NCBI RefSeq assembly: GCF_014653155.1
Contig: NZ_BNAF01000005.1
Span: forward strand, 62,001-126,000
Direction: 5' to 3'
DNA: 64,000 nucleotides
DNA from: Sphingobacterium griseoflavum
GTDB taxonomy: Bacteria; Bacteroidota; Bacteroidia; Sphingobacteriales; Sphingobacteriaceae
In this document: positions 1-10,200 of the stretch, one piece after another
Numbering within the stretch: position 1 is the stretch's first letter
How the letters are laid out: each line of letters opens with the position of its first letter
The notes under the pieces: generated by a model
The model's database searches: none
The model's input: the letters and a program-made list of their open reading frames with translations, nothing else
Told to the model about the DNA's origin: nothing
Translations under genes and position numbers: made by a program

Positions 1-116
1 GCAGAAGTTTCGGTGATTATATCGAGATTATTTCTGGAATAGAAAAAGGAACACCTGTCGTTACATCAGGCCAAATCAATCTTTTGGATGGAACTCAAGT
101 GGAAATTATTAAGTAA
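1..116 (+). CDS. RND efflux periplasmic adaptor, C-terminal end (partial)
   Basis: The reading frame is open from base 3 to the TAA at 114-116 and gives about 37 residues, including a GTPVVTSGQINLLDGTQVE stretch. This matches the C-terminal membrane-proximal beta domain of membrane-fusion (MFP/HlyD, AcrA-type) adaptors, which commonly end with a 'V..G...L.dG..V' pattern. The start lies left of the window. It is followed after 17 bases by an RND pump gene, the normal adaptor-pump order. The adaptor would bridge the inner-membrane pump and an outer-membrane TolC-like channel. The family call rests on a short tail plus context. Confidence 0.75.
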   Translation, partial: RSFGDYIEIISGIEKGTPVVTSGQINLLDGTQVEIIK

Positions 117-133
117 AAAGCGAAATCTGTTCA

Positions 134-3100
134 ATGAAAATATCTGAAATATCCATAAAAAGGCCAAGTATAATTATCGTACTCTTTATTATACTGACAC
201 TTGGTGGTATCTTCTCTTACTCACAGATGGGGTATGAGTTGGTGCCGAAATTTGAGGTTAACGTGATCAATGTGCAAACGGTATATCCGGGAGCCTCGCC
301 ATCGGAAGTGGAAACCTCCGTTACGAAGGTGATTGAGGATGCCGTAGCCAGTCTAGAGAACGTGAAGAAGATTGAAGCGAAATCAATGGAATCGGTATCC
401 ATGGTGATGATCCAATTGAATACTGGTGCCGATGTAAACTTTTTGCTGACCGATGCGCAAAGAAAAATCAATGCGGTGATCAACGAATTGCCCGATGATG
501 CCGAAACGCCTGCGCTCTCAAAGTTCTCCATTGATGACGTGCCGATCATGAACTTGTCCGTAACGTCCAAACTCACAGAAAAAGAACTTTACGATCTATT
601 GGATCAAAAAATCCAACCGGTTTTCGCTCGGATCAATGGTGTCGCGAAAGTCGATATGGTGGGTGGTGAAGAACGCGAGATACAGGTTAGTGTAAATCCA
701 AGCAAATTGGAGGGTTACGGTTTGTCTATCATGCAGGTACAACAAGCTATTGCGTCGGCCAACTTGGATTTCCCCACGGGAAATGTGAAGACTCGGGACA
801 ATCAAACTACGCTGCGTCTTTCGGGTAAATTTGCAACGTTGGATGAGCTGCGTGCACTTCCTTTAAATACACCCAGCGGTGTGATGATCCGTTTAAGCGA
901 TGTTGCGGATGTGCAAGACGGTATTAAGGATGTCGAGAAAATTGCTCGTATAGATCGCCAGAATACCATTATGTTGCAGGTCTTCAAACAGTCTGATGCC
1001 AACGCTGTGGCTGTTTCGGAACTGGTTCAGCAAATGATAGGCTCGGTGGAGCAAGACTTCTCGGAACAAGGCGTTAAAGTTGGATTGGCGAATGACACGA
1101 CCGAGTATACCTTGACTGCAGCAGATAATGTGGTGCACGATTTGATGATTGCGATCGGATTGGTAGCCTTTATCATGTTGTTTTTCCTCCATAGCTTGCG
1201 CGATGCTTTTATTGCGGTGGTTGCCATTCCACTATCTTTGATTGCGACCTTTATCTTCTTAAATATATTGGGATATACGCTAAATTTGATGTCGTTGCTG
1301 GGACTTTCCCTTGTGGTAGGTATTCTCGTGGATGATGCCATCGTGGTGATCGAGAATATACACCGCCATATGCAAATGGGAAAAAACAAGGTGCGGGCTG
1401 CTTATGACGGTGCGAAGGAAATCGGTTTCACCGTATCGGCCATTACGCTGGTAATTGTGGTGGTATTCTTGCCTATTGCGATGTCTTCCGGTTTGGTATC
1501 TGATATTTTACGCCAATTTTGTGTCACGGTCATGGTTTCTACCTTATTGTCGCTATTGGTTTCGTTTACCATTGTCCCTTGGTTGTATTCCCGTATGGGA
1601 CAGCTGACACACCTGGATAACAAAACCATTTTCGGCCGGATATTAACGGGATTCGAAGCTGGTTTGACAAAATTGACGCACTGGATTTCCGGTATTTTGG
1701 AATGGGCACTGAAGAGCCGGTTGAATAAGGTGCTGACCCTAGCATTGTCCTTGGGGCTATTAGTTGCTTCTTTTATGCTCGTGGGCATGGGCTATATCGG
1801 TTCAGACTTTTTTCCGGGGAATGATAAAGGCGAGTTTTACCTGCAGATCGAAATGAATAAGGATGCTTCGCTGGAGCAGACAAATTTCATGACGCAAAAG
1901 GCGGAAAACTATCTCGCACAAAAGCCCGAAATCGAGCGTATGATCACGACCGTAGGACAAGCCTCCGATGGAACGATGAGTACATCCGGAACGAAATATA
2001 AATCGGAAATACATATTATTACTAAACCGGGATATAACCAGGAAAATCCAACGAAAGTTTATTCTGCGCAACTGCGCCGCGAAATGGAAACGGTGCTGGT
2101 TGGTGCCAAGGTGAAGACGGTAAATATGGGTATAATGGGTGCAGAACAAGCTCCGTTGATGTTGACATTGATTGGTTCTTCGCAGGCTGATGCGTTGGAT
2201 GCTGCGCGGAAGTATGAAGCCATTCTTCGCACAATCCCAGGTGCTTCTGAAGTGAAACTAACGTCGGAAGACGGCAATCCGGAGATCAGTGTGAAAGTAG
2301 ATCGTGACAAGATGAACGCTTTGGGTTTGGACGTATCGACAGTAGGTATGACGATGCAGACAGCGTTCTCGGGTAACGATGATACAAAATTCCGCGCGGG
2401 CGATACCGAGTATGATATCAATATCCGCTTTGATGAAATTGGACGAGGTAACATCGCTGACGTGCAGAACCTTAAATTCATGAACAAGGATGGACAGATG
2501 ATGCGATTGGAACAGTTTGCCGATGTGTCGTACAGCTCTGGTCCAAGTTTGTTGGAACGCCGGGATAAGTCGCCATCCGTTTCGGTGCAAGCGCAGGTAG
2601 TCGGACGCCCGCTGGGATCCGTGGCTGCTGATTGGCAAGCGGAATTTGAAAAGGTGCAGTTGAAACCTGGCGTTTCTTATAAATGGGGTGGAAACATGGA
2701 GAATCAGGAGGAGGGATTTGGTACCTTGGGAATCGCCCTGTTAGCTTCTATTCTACTGGTTTACCTCGTAATGGTTGCGCTATATGATAGCTTCGTAACC
2801 CCGTTTGTGGTGTTATTCTCTATTCCGTTGTCGTTTATCGGAGCGCTACTGGCCTTGGCCTTGACCAACCAAACGCTGAATATATTCACCATCTTGGGGA
2901 TCATCATGCTGATTGGTTTGGTAGCGAAAAATGCGATTATGTTGGTTGACTTTGCCAACCATAAGAAGGATGCTGGTTCGACAACTCATGAGGCCCTTAT
3001 GGCGGCCAACCACGTGCGTTTCCGCCCGATTTTGATGACGACCATTGCGATGGTTATCGGTATGATTCCGATTGCCGTAGCAACCGGCGACGGTGCCGAT

Positions 3101-3307
3101 ATGAATCGTGGCCTGGCCATCGTGATCATCGGTGGGTTGCTTTCTTCCTTGTTCTTGACCTTAGTTGTCGTGCCGGTTGTTTATTCCATCTTTGATGGCT
3201 TAGGACGTCGGTTTGGTAAGAAGGAGAAAACGCAGTATGCCGAATTGATGACAGCTGATTACGTGAAGAGTGACGACTATGTGGACGAAATGGAAGTCCA
3301 ACATTAA
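134..3307 (+). CDS. RND efflux transporter, inner-membrane pump subunit (AcrB/HAE1 type)
   Basis: A 1057-residue protein, the usual size of AcrB-type pumps. It begins with the family hallmark N-terminus (ISEISIKRPSIIIVLF), followed by a TM helix, a large periplasmic loop, six TM helices from about residue 335, a second periplasmic loop and a second TM bundle from about 870. The proton-relay motif VDDAIVVIENIHR near residue 400 keeps both acidic residues, and the matching lysine in VAKNAIMLVDFAN of the second half is present, so it should be proton-driven. It exports drugs, detergents or other amphiphiles with the adaptor encoded just upstream. The last ~30 residues are an acidic cytoplasmic tail. 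The substrate cannot be predicted. Confidence 0.95.
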   Translation: MKISEISIKRPSIIIVLFIILTLGGIFSYSQMGYELVPKFEVNVINVQTVYPGASPSEVETSVTKVIEDAVASLENVKKIEAKSMESVSMVMIQLNTGADVNFLLTDAQRKINAVINELPDDAETPALSKFSIDDVPIMNLSVTSKLTEKELYDLLDQKIQPVFARINGVAKVDMVGGEEREIQVSVNPSKLEGYGLSIMQVQQAIASANLDFPTGNVKTRDNQTTLRLSGKFATLDELRALPLNTPSGVMIRLSDVADVQDGIKDVEKIARIDRQNTIMLQVFKQSDANAVAVSELVQQMIGSVEQDFSEQGVKVGLANDTTEYTLTAADNVVHDLMIAIGLVAFIMLFFLHSLRDAFIAVVAIPLSLIATFIFLNILGYTLNLMSLLGLSLVVGILVDDAIVVIENIHRHMQMGKNKVRAAYDGAKEIGFTVSAITLVIVVVFLPIAMSSGLVSDILRQFCVTVMVSTLLSLLVSFTIVPWLYSRMGQLTHLDNKTIFGRILTGFEAGLTKLTHWISGILEWALKSRLNKVLTLALSLGLLVASFMLVGMGYIGSDFFPGNDKGEFYLQIEMNKDASLEQTNFMTQKAENYLAQKPEIERMITTVGQASDGTMSTSGTKYKSEIHIITKPGYNQENPTKVYSAQLRREMETVLVGAKVKTVNMGIMGAEQAPLMLTLIGSSQADALDAARKYEAILRTIPGASEVKLTSEDGNPEISVKVDRDKMNALGLDVSTVGMTMQTAFSGNDDTKFRAGDTEYDINIRFDEIGRGNIADVQNLKFMNKDGQMMRLEQFADVSYSSGPSLLERRDKSPSVSVQAQVVGRPLGSVAADWQAEFEKVQLKPGVSYKWGGNMENQEEGFGTLGIALLASILLVYLVMVALYDSFVTPFVVLFSIPLSFIGALLALALTNQTLNIFTILGIIMLIGLVAKNAIMLVDFANHKKDAGSTTHEALMAANHVRFRPILMTTIAMVIGMIPIAVATGDGADMNRGLAIVIIGGLLSSLFLTLVVVPVVYSIFDGLGRRFGKKEKTQYAELMTADYVKSDDYVDEMEVQH

Positions 3308-3341
3308 CAAGATATTATCTTTTAGTTTTTCAGTATGTAGA

Positions 3342-3378
3342 AACGGGGAGGGGGCCTAAGCAACCTTCCCGTTTTTTT
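3342..3378 (+). terminator. Intrinsic terminator after the RND pump gene
   Basis: Inverted repeat AACGGGGAGG ... CCTTCCCGTT with one G.T pair, followed by a run of eight T. It ends the efflux operon 35 bases after its stop codon. Confidence 0.85.
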
Positions 3379-3434
3379 TAATCACGTAGCACGCTCTTTA
3401 GAAATTTACGCAATTTACAAAGGGCATTTCTTCG

Positions 3435-3442
3435 TATATTTG
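3435..3442 (+). promoter_or_regulatory. Bacteroidota -7 box of the peroxidase gene
   Basis: TATATTTG fits the Bacteroidota consensus TAnnTTTG and lies 17 bases before the ATG at 3460. No clear -33 TTG was found at the expected distance. The leader would be only about 10 bases. Confidence 0.5.
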
Positions 3443-3459
3443 TTTAAACGCAAAAAGCT

Positions 3460-3960
3460 ATGAGCACATCCGAAACATCTCCAATTTACGATTTGTCTGC
3501 CCGCACTCCCGCAGGGAAGGAGCTTTCCATGATCGATTTTAAGGGCAAGGTGCTGCTTGTTGTCAACACGGCTACACGTTGTGGACTTGCGCCGCAGTTT
3601 GATGGGCTTGAGCGGCTTCATCAGCTTTATAAGGATCAGGGGTTGGTGATCTTGGGCTTTCCCTGCGACCAGTTTGCGGGGCAAGAGCCAGAGCGGAATG
3701 AAGACATGGAGCAGTTCTGTAAGGTGAACCATGGCGTTACCTTTCAGCTAACGGAGAAGTGCGACGTGAATGGTGCCCATACCCATCCCATCTTTGCTTA
3801 TTTAAAAAAGGAATTGGGTGGCCTGTTTGGACGCCGTATCAAGTGGAACTTCACGAAGTTTGTCGTCGATAGGCAGGGGCGACCTGTAAAACGCTTTGCG
3901 CCGATCAGCAAGCCAGAGGCCATGGAATCTTTAATTCAGAAACTACTAGCGAACAGATAA
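3460..3960 (+). CDS. Glutathione peroxidase family protein (thioredoxin-type, Cys form)
   Basis: A 166-residue protein of the GPx family, which reduces hydrogen and lipid hydroperoxides. The peroxidatic cysteine is Cys41 in NTATRCGLAPQF (family pattern NvAS.CG.T.Q), the catalytic Gln lies in FPCDQFAGQEP, and the Trp/Asn pair in IKWNFTKF completes the tetrad. There is no TGA codon at the active site, so it is a cysteine, not selenocysteine, enzyme. Bacterial members of this type usually take electrons from thioredoxin. There is no signal peptide, so it is cytoplasmic. The next gene starts at the base after the stop codon, so the two are co-translated. Confidence 0.93.
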   Translation: MSTSETSPIYDLSARTPAGKELSMIDFKGKVLLVVNTATRCGLAPQFDGLERLHQLYKDQGLVILGFPCDQFAGQEPERNEDMEQFCKVNHGVTFQLTEKCDVNGAHTHPIFAYLKKELGGLFGRRIKWNFTKFVVDRQGRPVKRFAPISKPEAMESLIQKLLANR

Positions 3961-4449
3961 ATGCAGACCATCCGCCTGCAAACGTTTATAAAGGCAAAGG
4001 CAGAACTTGTGTTCGACCTTTCTCGTGATATCGATTTGCATCGGCAGTCTGCTGCGGGGACCAACGAGACCGCTGTTGCTGGAAAAACCGAAGGGCTGCT
4101 TGCACTTGGTGAGACGGTTACTTGGCGGGCTAAGCATTTTGGCCTGTTTCACCGCCTCACCGTTCAGATAACGGAGATGGAAAGGCCGCTGCGTTTTACC
4201 GATGTGATGCTCAAAGGGCCATTTAAGTCTATGCAGCATCAGCACCTTTTTTCAGACGTAGATAACGGCACTTGGATGTACGATGTATTTTCCTTCGAAG
4301 CTCCTTTTGGTTACTTAGGGCGTTTTGTAGAGTTGTTATTTTTGCGCAGCTATATGACAGCATTCTTAAAAAAGAGAAATGAGATTTTAAAAGCGGTTGC
4401 AGAATCAATGGCATTATCCTCTGACGACCTCTATTCTCCAAATAACTGA
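3961..4449 (+). CDS. SRPBCC-fold (START-like) ligand-binding protein
   Basis: 162 residues with no signal peptide. The opening (TIRLQTFIKAKAELVFDLSRDIDLH), the central W-rich strand (GETVTWRAKHFGL) and the closing helix (FLRSYMTAFLKKRNEILKAVAES) give the usual order of the polyketide-cyclase/SRPBCC family, often labelled 'SRPBCC family protein' or cell-division-inhibitor-like. The fold binds hydrophobic ligands, but no catalytic residue can be assigned. Its ATG follows directly after the TAA of the peroxidase gene with no gap, indicating translational coupling and perhaps a shared role in oxidative damage. The function is otherwise unknown. Confidence 0.8.
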   Translation: MQTIRLQTFIKAKAELVFDLSRDIDLHRQSAAGTNETAVAGKTEGLLALGETVTWRAKHFGLFHRLTVQITEMERPLRFTDVMLKGPFKSMQHQHLFSDVDNGTWMYDVFSFEAPFGYLGRFVELLFLRSYMTAFLKKRNEILKAVAESMALSSDDLYSPNN

Positions 4450-4477
4450 CTTTTCCTTGTGATTCCATTTTCTTCCT

Positions 4478-4519
4478 AAACAACAAAAGGACATCGGCAT
4501 AGATGTCCTTTTGTCGTTT
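4478..4519. terminator. Bidirectional intrinsic terminator
   Basis: A perfect 13-base inverted repeat (ACAAAAGGACATC at 4483-4495, loop GGCATA, mirror at 4502-4514), extended by four more pairs after one mismatch. It sits between converging genes and has A and T tracts on both sides, so it can end transcription from either direction. Confidence 0.85.
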
Positions 4520-4533
4520 AGGCTTTTTAAGCC

Positions 4534-5538
4534 TTATTTTTTTTGAACAATCGTTTGGTAGACGACCGATCCTTCATGATCTATGCACTGCACGCTAAGC
4601 TGCGTCTTGTTGATGGCAAAGTACATAAAGCCATAGGTCGATGCCTCAAAGCGGCTGTAGGGCAAACCCTTTTTTACAGGTGTCACCTCCGAGCCACTGC
4701 CGGATATAAACTGTTGAAAAGACTTGTCGCTAACCTTTAGATGCTGCATGGAATGCTCATGGCCGGAAAGGTAAACCGGGATTTCGTGTTTCTGCAAAAT
4801 AGGCTCTAACACTTTTCGTACAGCAAGGGTATCATAGTTCTCCGTGCGGGGTCCTGCTGTATAGATCGGGTGGTGGCCTACCACAATTTTCCATTGCGCA
4901 CTAGACTCGGCCAAAAGCTTGTCGAGCCAGGCTAGTTGTTTGTCGGGCTGTTGTCCCGCCACATGAGGGCCGTATTCGCTGTGTTTGTAAAATTCGGGGA
5001 TAAGGGGATTGGTGTCGATAAAGGCCATCAACACTTCGCCTTGTTCTCTCAGCTTAAAGGTTTTGCTATAGTAGCGCGCCGGCATTTTCCAACGACGACT
5101 GATGGCACTATACCGCACTTGCGCATCGGGGTCTGATTTATAGTCGTGGTTGCCGAGGGTTGGATACCAGTCCCATTGCAGGGAAAAGTCGGTATAAACG
5201 TTTTCAAAGGAATAATGCCAAAGTGGATCGTGCTCGCTGATCACCCCTGATGGGTAAAAGTTGTCACCGGTGGATATGATAAAATCGTTGGGATGGTTTG
5301 CCGTCCATTTACCCATTTGCTGCGCCACTTGCACTTGGTGGTCGGCGCCATTGCGTCCCCAGTCGCCTAAAGCGACAAAATGTAGATCATATTCATCTTG
5401 TAGGTATGCACGGCTATTCAGGTCTTCACTTTCGATCATGGTTGGCCGCGAGGCTGCTGCGAGAGCCATTGGCACAGCGGATAAACCAGCACCCAAGGCC
5501 GTGCCTAGGGTGCTTTTCATAAAATCTCTTCTTTTCAT
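4534..5538 (-). CDS. Tat-exported purple acid phosphatase-like metallophosphoesterase
   Basis: The start chosen is ATG 5538, giving MKRRDFMKSTLG, a twin-arginine signal (RRDFMK) followed by a hydrophobic segment ending near AALA. An upstream in-frame ATG at 5577 would overlap SusD and bury the Tat motif. The body carries the five metallophosphoesterase blocks: ALGDWGRN, TGDNFYPSG, LGNHDY, VVGHHPIYTAG and LSGHEHSMQH. Their order and spacing resemble tartrate-resistant/purple acid phosphatases, which hydrolyse phosphomonoesters with a dimetal centre. About 334 residues; predicted periplasmic. It begins 14 bases after the susD stop, so it is the last gene of the susCD operon and suggests that this locus takes up a phosphorylated or phosphate-releasing substrate. 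Confidence 0.88.
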   Translation of the reverse strand: MKRRDFMKSTLGTALGAGLSAVPMALAAASRPTMIESEDLNSRAYLQDEYDLHFVALGDWGRNGADHQVQVAQQMGKWTANHPNDFIISTGDNFYPSGVISEHDPLWHYSFENVYTDFSLQWDWYPTLGNHDYKSDPDAQVRYSAISRRWKMPARYYSKTFKLREQGEVLMAFIDTNPLIPEFYKHSEYGPHVAGQQPDKQLAWLDKLLAESSAQWKIVVGHHPIYTAGPRTENYDTLAVRKVLEPILQKHEIPVYLSGHEHSMQHLKVSDKSFQQFISGSGSEVTPVKKGLPYSRFEASTYGFMYFAINKTQLSVQCIDHEGSVVYQTIVQKK

Positions 5539-5552
5539 GTGCTGCTGATACT

Positions 5553-7202
5553 TTAGTAGCCTCTGTTTTGAGTCCAATTCGTGTTAACATTCATCACATC
5601 TCGAGGGATAGGGAAGATTCTCCGGAAGCGCTCGGAAGTTCCTGCAGGATAAAGGGATTTAAACCCCCAGTCTTCTTCAAATTTGCCAAACCGAATCAAG
5701 TCATTCCTGCGCCAAGATTCATCGGTAAATTCGCGAGCACGCTCGTCCAGAAGATCGGCAAGTGTTGGTTCTGTTGTTAACAAAGGCGCATTCACGTAAC
5801 TGCGGATTTGATTGATGAGTGACCTTGCCGTTTCGCCATTGCTAGCTGTTCCTCCGCGGAGGATGGCTTCGGCTTTCATCAAGAGTACATCCGCATATCT
5901 GAAAATAGGTACATCGTTGCTTTGGCTACGTTGGTTGGCGGCAGTAACATTAACATCCATATAGAATTTTACCGAGCGGTAACCCATAGAACGTCCTTTT
6001 TGGTCGTTCCCAGCATTGAGTGTTGCTGCTCCATCTGGCCGTAGGGTAATATCTTTGGTTGTTTCCATTTGCCAATTAAAAGTGACATCTGCATCACTAC
6101 CATTATAGTCCTGATCTATTCCTTTTTTAGAAGTACGGATAAGAAAAGGGCGACTTAGATCCGGCGCATAGTCCGCCCAATAATATTGCAGTCCGCCCAT
6201 GTAGGCATTATTGCGCTCGTCTCCTGCAAGATTGAACTTGGCAAGAAATGCGGGTAACACGCGCAAGGTTCCGCCCACACTTTGTGGCAGTGCTGCAAAT
6301 TGATTTTGCCCGCTGCGGTGTATCCAATACCGGGCGTAAGTCATTCCCTGTTGCTTTTCGCGGTCAAATGGCATGGCAAAAATAAAATCCTTAATTTGTG
6401 GACCATTATCTGGGCGAAATTTCTCTAAAAATTTATGACTTGTTAGATTGAACTGTCCAGACGCGATCACATCATCACACATCGCAATCACTTGATTCAA
6501 TTTTTCGTTAGTCATTGAAGGCGTATAGCTAGCTACATCTTCTGTGTTGTAAACAGACCAATTTAGATAGAGCTTTGCCAATAATGCATCGGCCATGAAG
6601 CGTGTGGCCTTACCATAGGTTGCTGTTGATACCTCTGCAGGAAGACGCTCTCTAACAGCTAGAAGCTCTGATTCAATGAAGCTGCAGATTTCCGCTCTCG
6701 ACGTTCTGTTCGGTATACGATCCACCTTACCCGTAATAAGCGGAGCCGCACCGAAATTATCCATTAATACAAAGTAAAAGTAGGCGCGCATGGCACGCAT
6801 CGGAGCTGATTTCTCGCTTTCATCATCGCCAAAAATGGTCAATACATTGTTTGAAAGGTTTATGCCCGTCATAGCGGCGTTCCACATGCCCGGTAAAATG
6901 GCGTTGTCTGGCGTCCAGTTGTGCACATGTAGTTCACGGAACCGTCCGCCGTCGTAATAGTCGGTGCCAAGGGCTAGGCTGACGGCTTCGTCAGAAGATA
7001 ATGTTTGTACCATCCAATGGTTGTAGCCTATTGCCCCCCGATATGCGGCATATACATCAGCAGAAATAGCCTCAGCTGCTCGTTCGGTGTTTGGGAATTC
7101 GGTGTATTGCGACTTGATATCCACATCCAAGTCGGTACATGAAGCGACTGAGCTAGCTAAAATGGACGCTGCGAGTAGTCGAAGATATATTGTTGATTTC
7201 AT
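5553..7202 (-). CDS. susD: SusD/RagB-family outer-membrane nutrient-binding lipoprotein
   Basis: 549 residues, typical SusD length. The N-terminus is a lipoprotein signal with the lipobox SVASC at about residues 18-22, so the mature protein is lipid-anchored and surface-exposed. The N-terminal helical TPR-like region (RAAEAISADVYAAYRGAIG) and the C-terminal pattern FRYADVLLMKAEAILRGG ... INQIRSYVNAP ... LLDERAREFTDESWRRNDLIRFGKFE are hallmark SusD/RagB features. It forms the lid of the SusC transporter encoded 15 bases upstream. The ligand cannot be read from sequence. Confidence 0.96.
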   Translation of the reverse strand: MKSTIYLRLLAASILASSVASCTDLDVDIKSQYTEFPNTERAAEAISADVYAAYRGAIGYNHWMVQTLSSDEAVSLALGTDYYDGGRFRELHVHNWTPDNAILPGMWNAAMTGINLSNNVLTIFGDDESEKSAPMRAMRAYFYFVLMDNFGAAPLITGKVDRIPNRTSRAEICSFIESELLAVRERLPAEVSTATYGKATRFMADALLAKLYLNWSVYNTEDVASYTPSMTNEKLNQVIAMCDDVIASGQFNLTSHKFLEKFRPDNGPQIKDFIFAMPFDREKQQGMTYARYWIHRSGQNQFAALPQSVGGTLRVLPAFLAKFNLAGDERNNAYMGGLQYYWADYAPDLSRPFLIRTSKKGIDQDYNGSDADVTFNWQMETTKDITLRPDGAATLNAGNDQKGRSMGYRSVKFYMDVNVTAANQRSQSNDVPIFRYADVLLMKAEAILRGGTASNGETARSLINQIRSYVNAPLLTTEPTLADLLDERAREFTDESWRRNDLIRFGKFEEDWGFKSLYPAGTSERFRRIFPIPRDVMNVNTNWTQNRGY

Positions 7203-7217
7203 GAGTTTTTAGCAATT

Positions 7218-10200
7218 TTATAGGTTGAAATTTAATCCGAACATGACCGTTCTCGTGCGTGGGTAGGTTTGACGGTTGTCAACGCCTGGCGTTAAGCCAC
7301 CTAGATCGACTTCGGGGTCGATTCCTTTGTAGTTCGTCAGTACGAAGACGTTGTTCATCGTTGCATACAATCTGACGTTTTTAAATTGCTTGCCGAGATT
7401 GCGGAAATTGTAGGAGAGACTTAAGTTGGCTAGACGTAGATAGTCACCACTTTCAAGATAGCGATCAGATAAATAGTGAGCATTGATATCTGTTGCTCTT
7501 TCGGTATCGACAACACTTGCCAATAAGTTTTTTTGTCCTGCATTACCCACAACGTTGGAATGTCTTGCCCGAGTGGCATTCATGATCTGCTGTCCGAATA
7601 CACCCTGAAACATGGCCGTCAATGCAAAGTTTTTGTAACGGAGATTGTTGTTCCATCCCAAAGTGAACTTTGGCTGTGCACTTCCCGTAACTGTTCTGTC
7701 CTTGTTGACCGGCGTGATGGTGGTTTCACCTGTACGTTCTCCTGTTTGTGCATCGCGAACAAAGAAGGTTGATACGCCATTTTCATTGTATCCGGCCCAT
7801 TCCCATGTATAGAATTGCCCAATAGGAGCTCCTTCCATCAATCGCTGTTGAAAAGCATTGCTTTGTCCAGCGCCACCTAGATCGGCAAGGTCAACGTATA
7901 CGGTAGAAAATTCTTGGTTGGTAATGCGGGTAACGACATTTTTGTTGTGCGAGGCGACGATCCCGCTAGTCCATTCGAAATGCTCGGATTTAACCGGCAC
8001 GACGTTTAAGGTAAGCTCGACCCCTTTATTGTTGATTTCTCCGACGTTGGCCGTCAAGGAGCCGTAGAGATATTTCGTCGTGGACACGGCATAGTCGTAA
8101 ATCAGGTCAGTGGTATTCTTGTCGTAAAATTCTACTGTACCGCTTAATCGATTGTTGAGGAGGGCAAAGTCAATACCTAAGTTCAACATGCCTGTCCGTT
8201 CCCAGCGTAAGTCGGGATTCGAATTGCGAAGTGCTGCCAAGGTACGTAAGTCATTGCCAAAAGCATCGGTATAGAAACTAGACGTGGCGCCGTATACTTG
8301 GCGTGACGTAAACACATCAAAACCCAATGAGTTCCCACTGACGCCGTAGCCGGCGCGCAACTTAAGGTCGTCAAATAAACCTAGATCACGGACAAATGCT
8401 TCCTCCGATAAACGCCAGGCAGCAGATACTGATGGGAATGTTGCCCATCGGTTATTTGCGCCAAAAGCGGATGATCCATCACGCCTTACCGTAGCTTGGA
8501 AGAGGTACTTACTATCATAAGCATAATTTAGGCGTCCGTATACGGATATCATCCTTAACGTGGAAAGGTAGTAATTGCCGAAACCGAGAAGATCAACGAC
8601 ATTGGCCATTCCGGGATTGTAGTAGCTTAGCCCATCATCGTAGTAATCTGAAGTAGTCAGCTGAAAGCCATCGTTATTATTGTTTTCTTCCCATGAATAG
8701 CCAGCTAGAGCAGAAACCTTATGTCTTCCAAAAAATGTCTTGTCGTAGCTGAGGTTCATCTCCATAACCTTGCGTTCATCTTCTACCGACGCACGAATGG
8801 ATTTACCGTTTTGATTCCGTGCTGCCATGGAAAGGCTCGTGTAGTATTGCGCATTGTTATACTGTCTATTTTGTAAGGACAGATCGATATTGTAGGTTAA
8901 GTTCGGTAGTATCTCGTAGCCAACTTTTGCGTGTGCTTGGATGACTTTGGTTTTCGAAAAGTTTGTATTTTCTTCAATCAACGATACCGGATTGACGTAT
9001 TGCGAACGATCTGTTTTTTCGAACCAACTGCCATCTTCTTGCCGGATGGGGGAAACCGGCAGGTAATAGTACATCGCATCATATACACTGAGCCCATCGC
9101 TTAAGGCCAATACGTCATTTTGCTTGGTTATGCTGGTATTAACATTGAACGAAGCGGTGAGCTTGTCCTCCAATGCCTTTGTTTGTACAAAACCACGTCC
9201 GATTTGGCGTCCCATGTCGGTGCCTTTGATCACACCATTGTTTTGCAATGTATTTAAACTTGCACGGTATTGCGTCTTTTCTGTTCCTCCGATCAGCGAC
9301 ACGTTATGGTTCGTGGATATTCCCCGCCGTTCCACTTCCTTTTGCCAGTCTGTATCTGCTCCTAGGTCATCCGTCGGTTCCATAGAAAAACCGTTTTGAT
9401 CGATGAAATTGCGGTATTGTTCGCCATTCATCATTTGGTAGCGCTTGGCTACGTTGTCCAATGCTAAATAGCCATTATAAGAAATAGAAGATTGCCCAGC
9501 CTTACCGCGTTTCGTGGTGACGATGATGACACCATTGGCTGCTTTTGATCCGTAGATCGCTGTGGCCGATGCATCACGAAGTACGTCAATGCTCTTAATG
9601 TCATCAGGCGCTACCAAGGTAAGTGATGCTCCCGGAACGCCATCGATAACGTAGTAGGGTTCCATAGCTTCACCCGAGCGGAGTGTCGATGCTCCTCGAA
9701 GGCTTACCGATGGGCGTGCATTCGGATTGCTATTATTGGTCGAAATGGTTAAACCGGGGACTTTGCCTTGCAACATTTGGGCAGGTGAAGATAATACCCC
9801 TACGTTCATGTCCTCTGCTTTCACCGTTGTGATTGAACTGGTTACATCTTTTCTTGCGATACGTCCATAACCAATAACAACCTCTTCGAGTGCGGTGCTA
9901 AGAGGCAATAGTTTAACACTTAAGGCCAGCGGTTTGCCCGCTTGCACGTTGTAGCCAGCGAGCGTGTCGGGCTGAAAGCCTACATAGCTAAAGATAAACT
10001 GATAGGGACCACCTTCGGGTAGGTTGCTGAAGGAGAAAAGCCCTTTGTCGCTGGAGCTGGTGGCAAAGCTTTTGCCGGTAGCGCCATGCACGGCCTTGAT
10101 ACTTACGCCCGACAAAAATTCGCCGGATTCATTTTGCGTGGCGCCTTTTACCTGCTCCTGTTGTGCCTGTGCTTGCGAGAGGCCGGCCGTGAGCAAAGCG

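Noticed and set aside
217..2958. Antisense frames inside the RND pump gene
   Set aside because: They mirror the codon pattern of the real gene and have no domains; such shadows occur in all long genes here.
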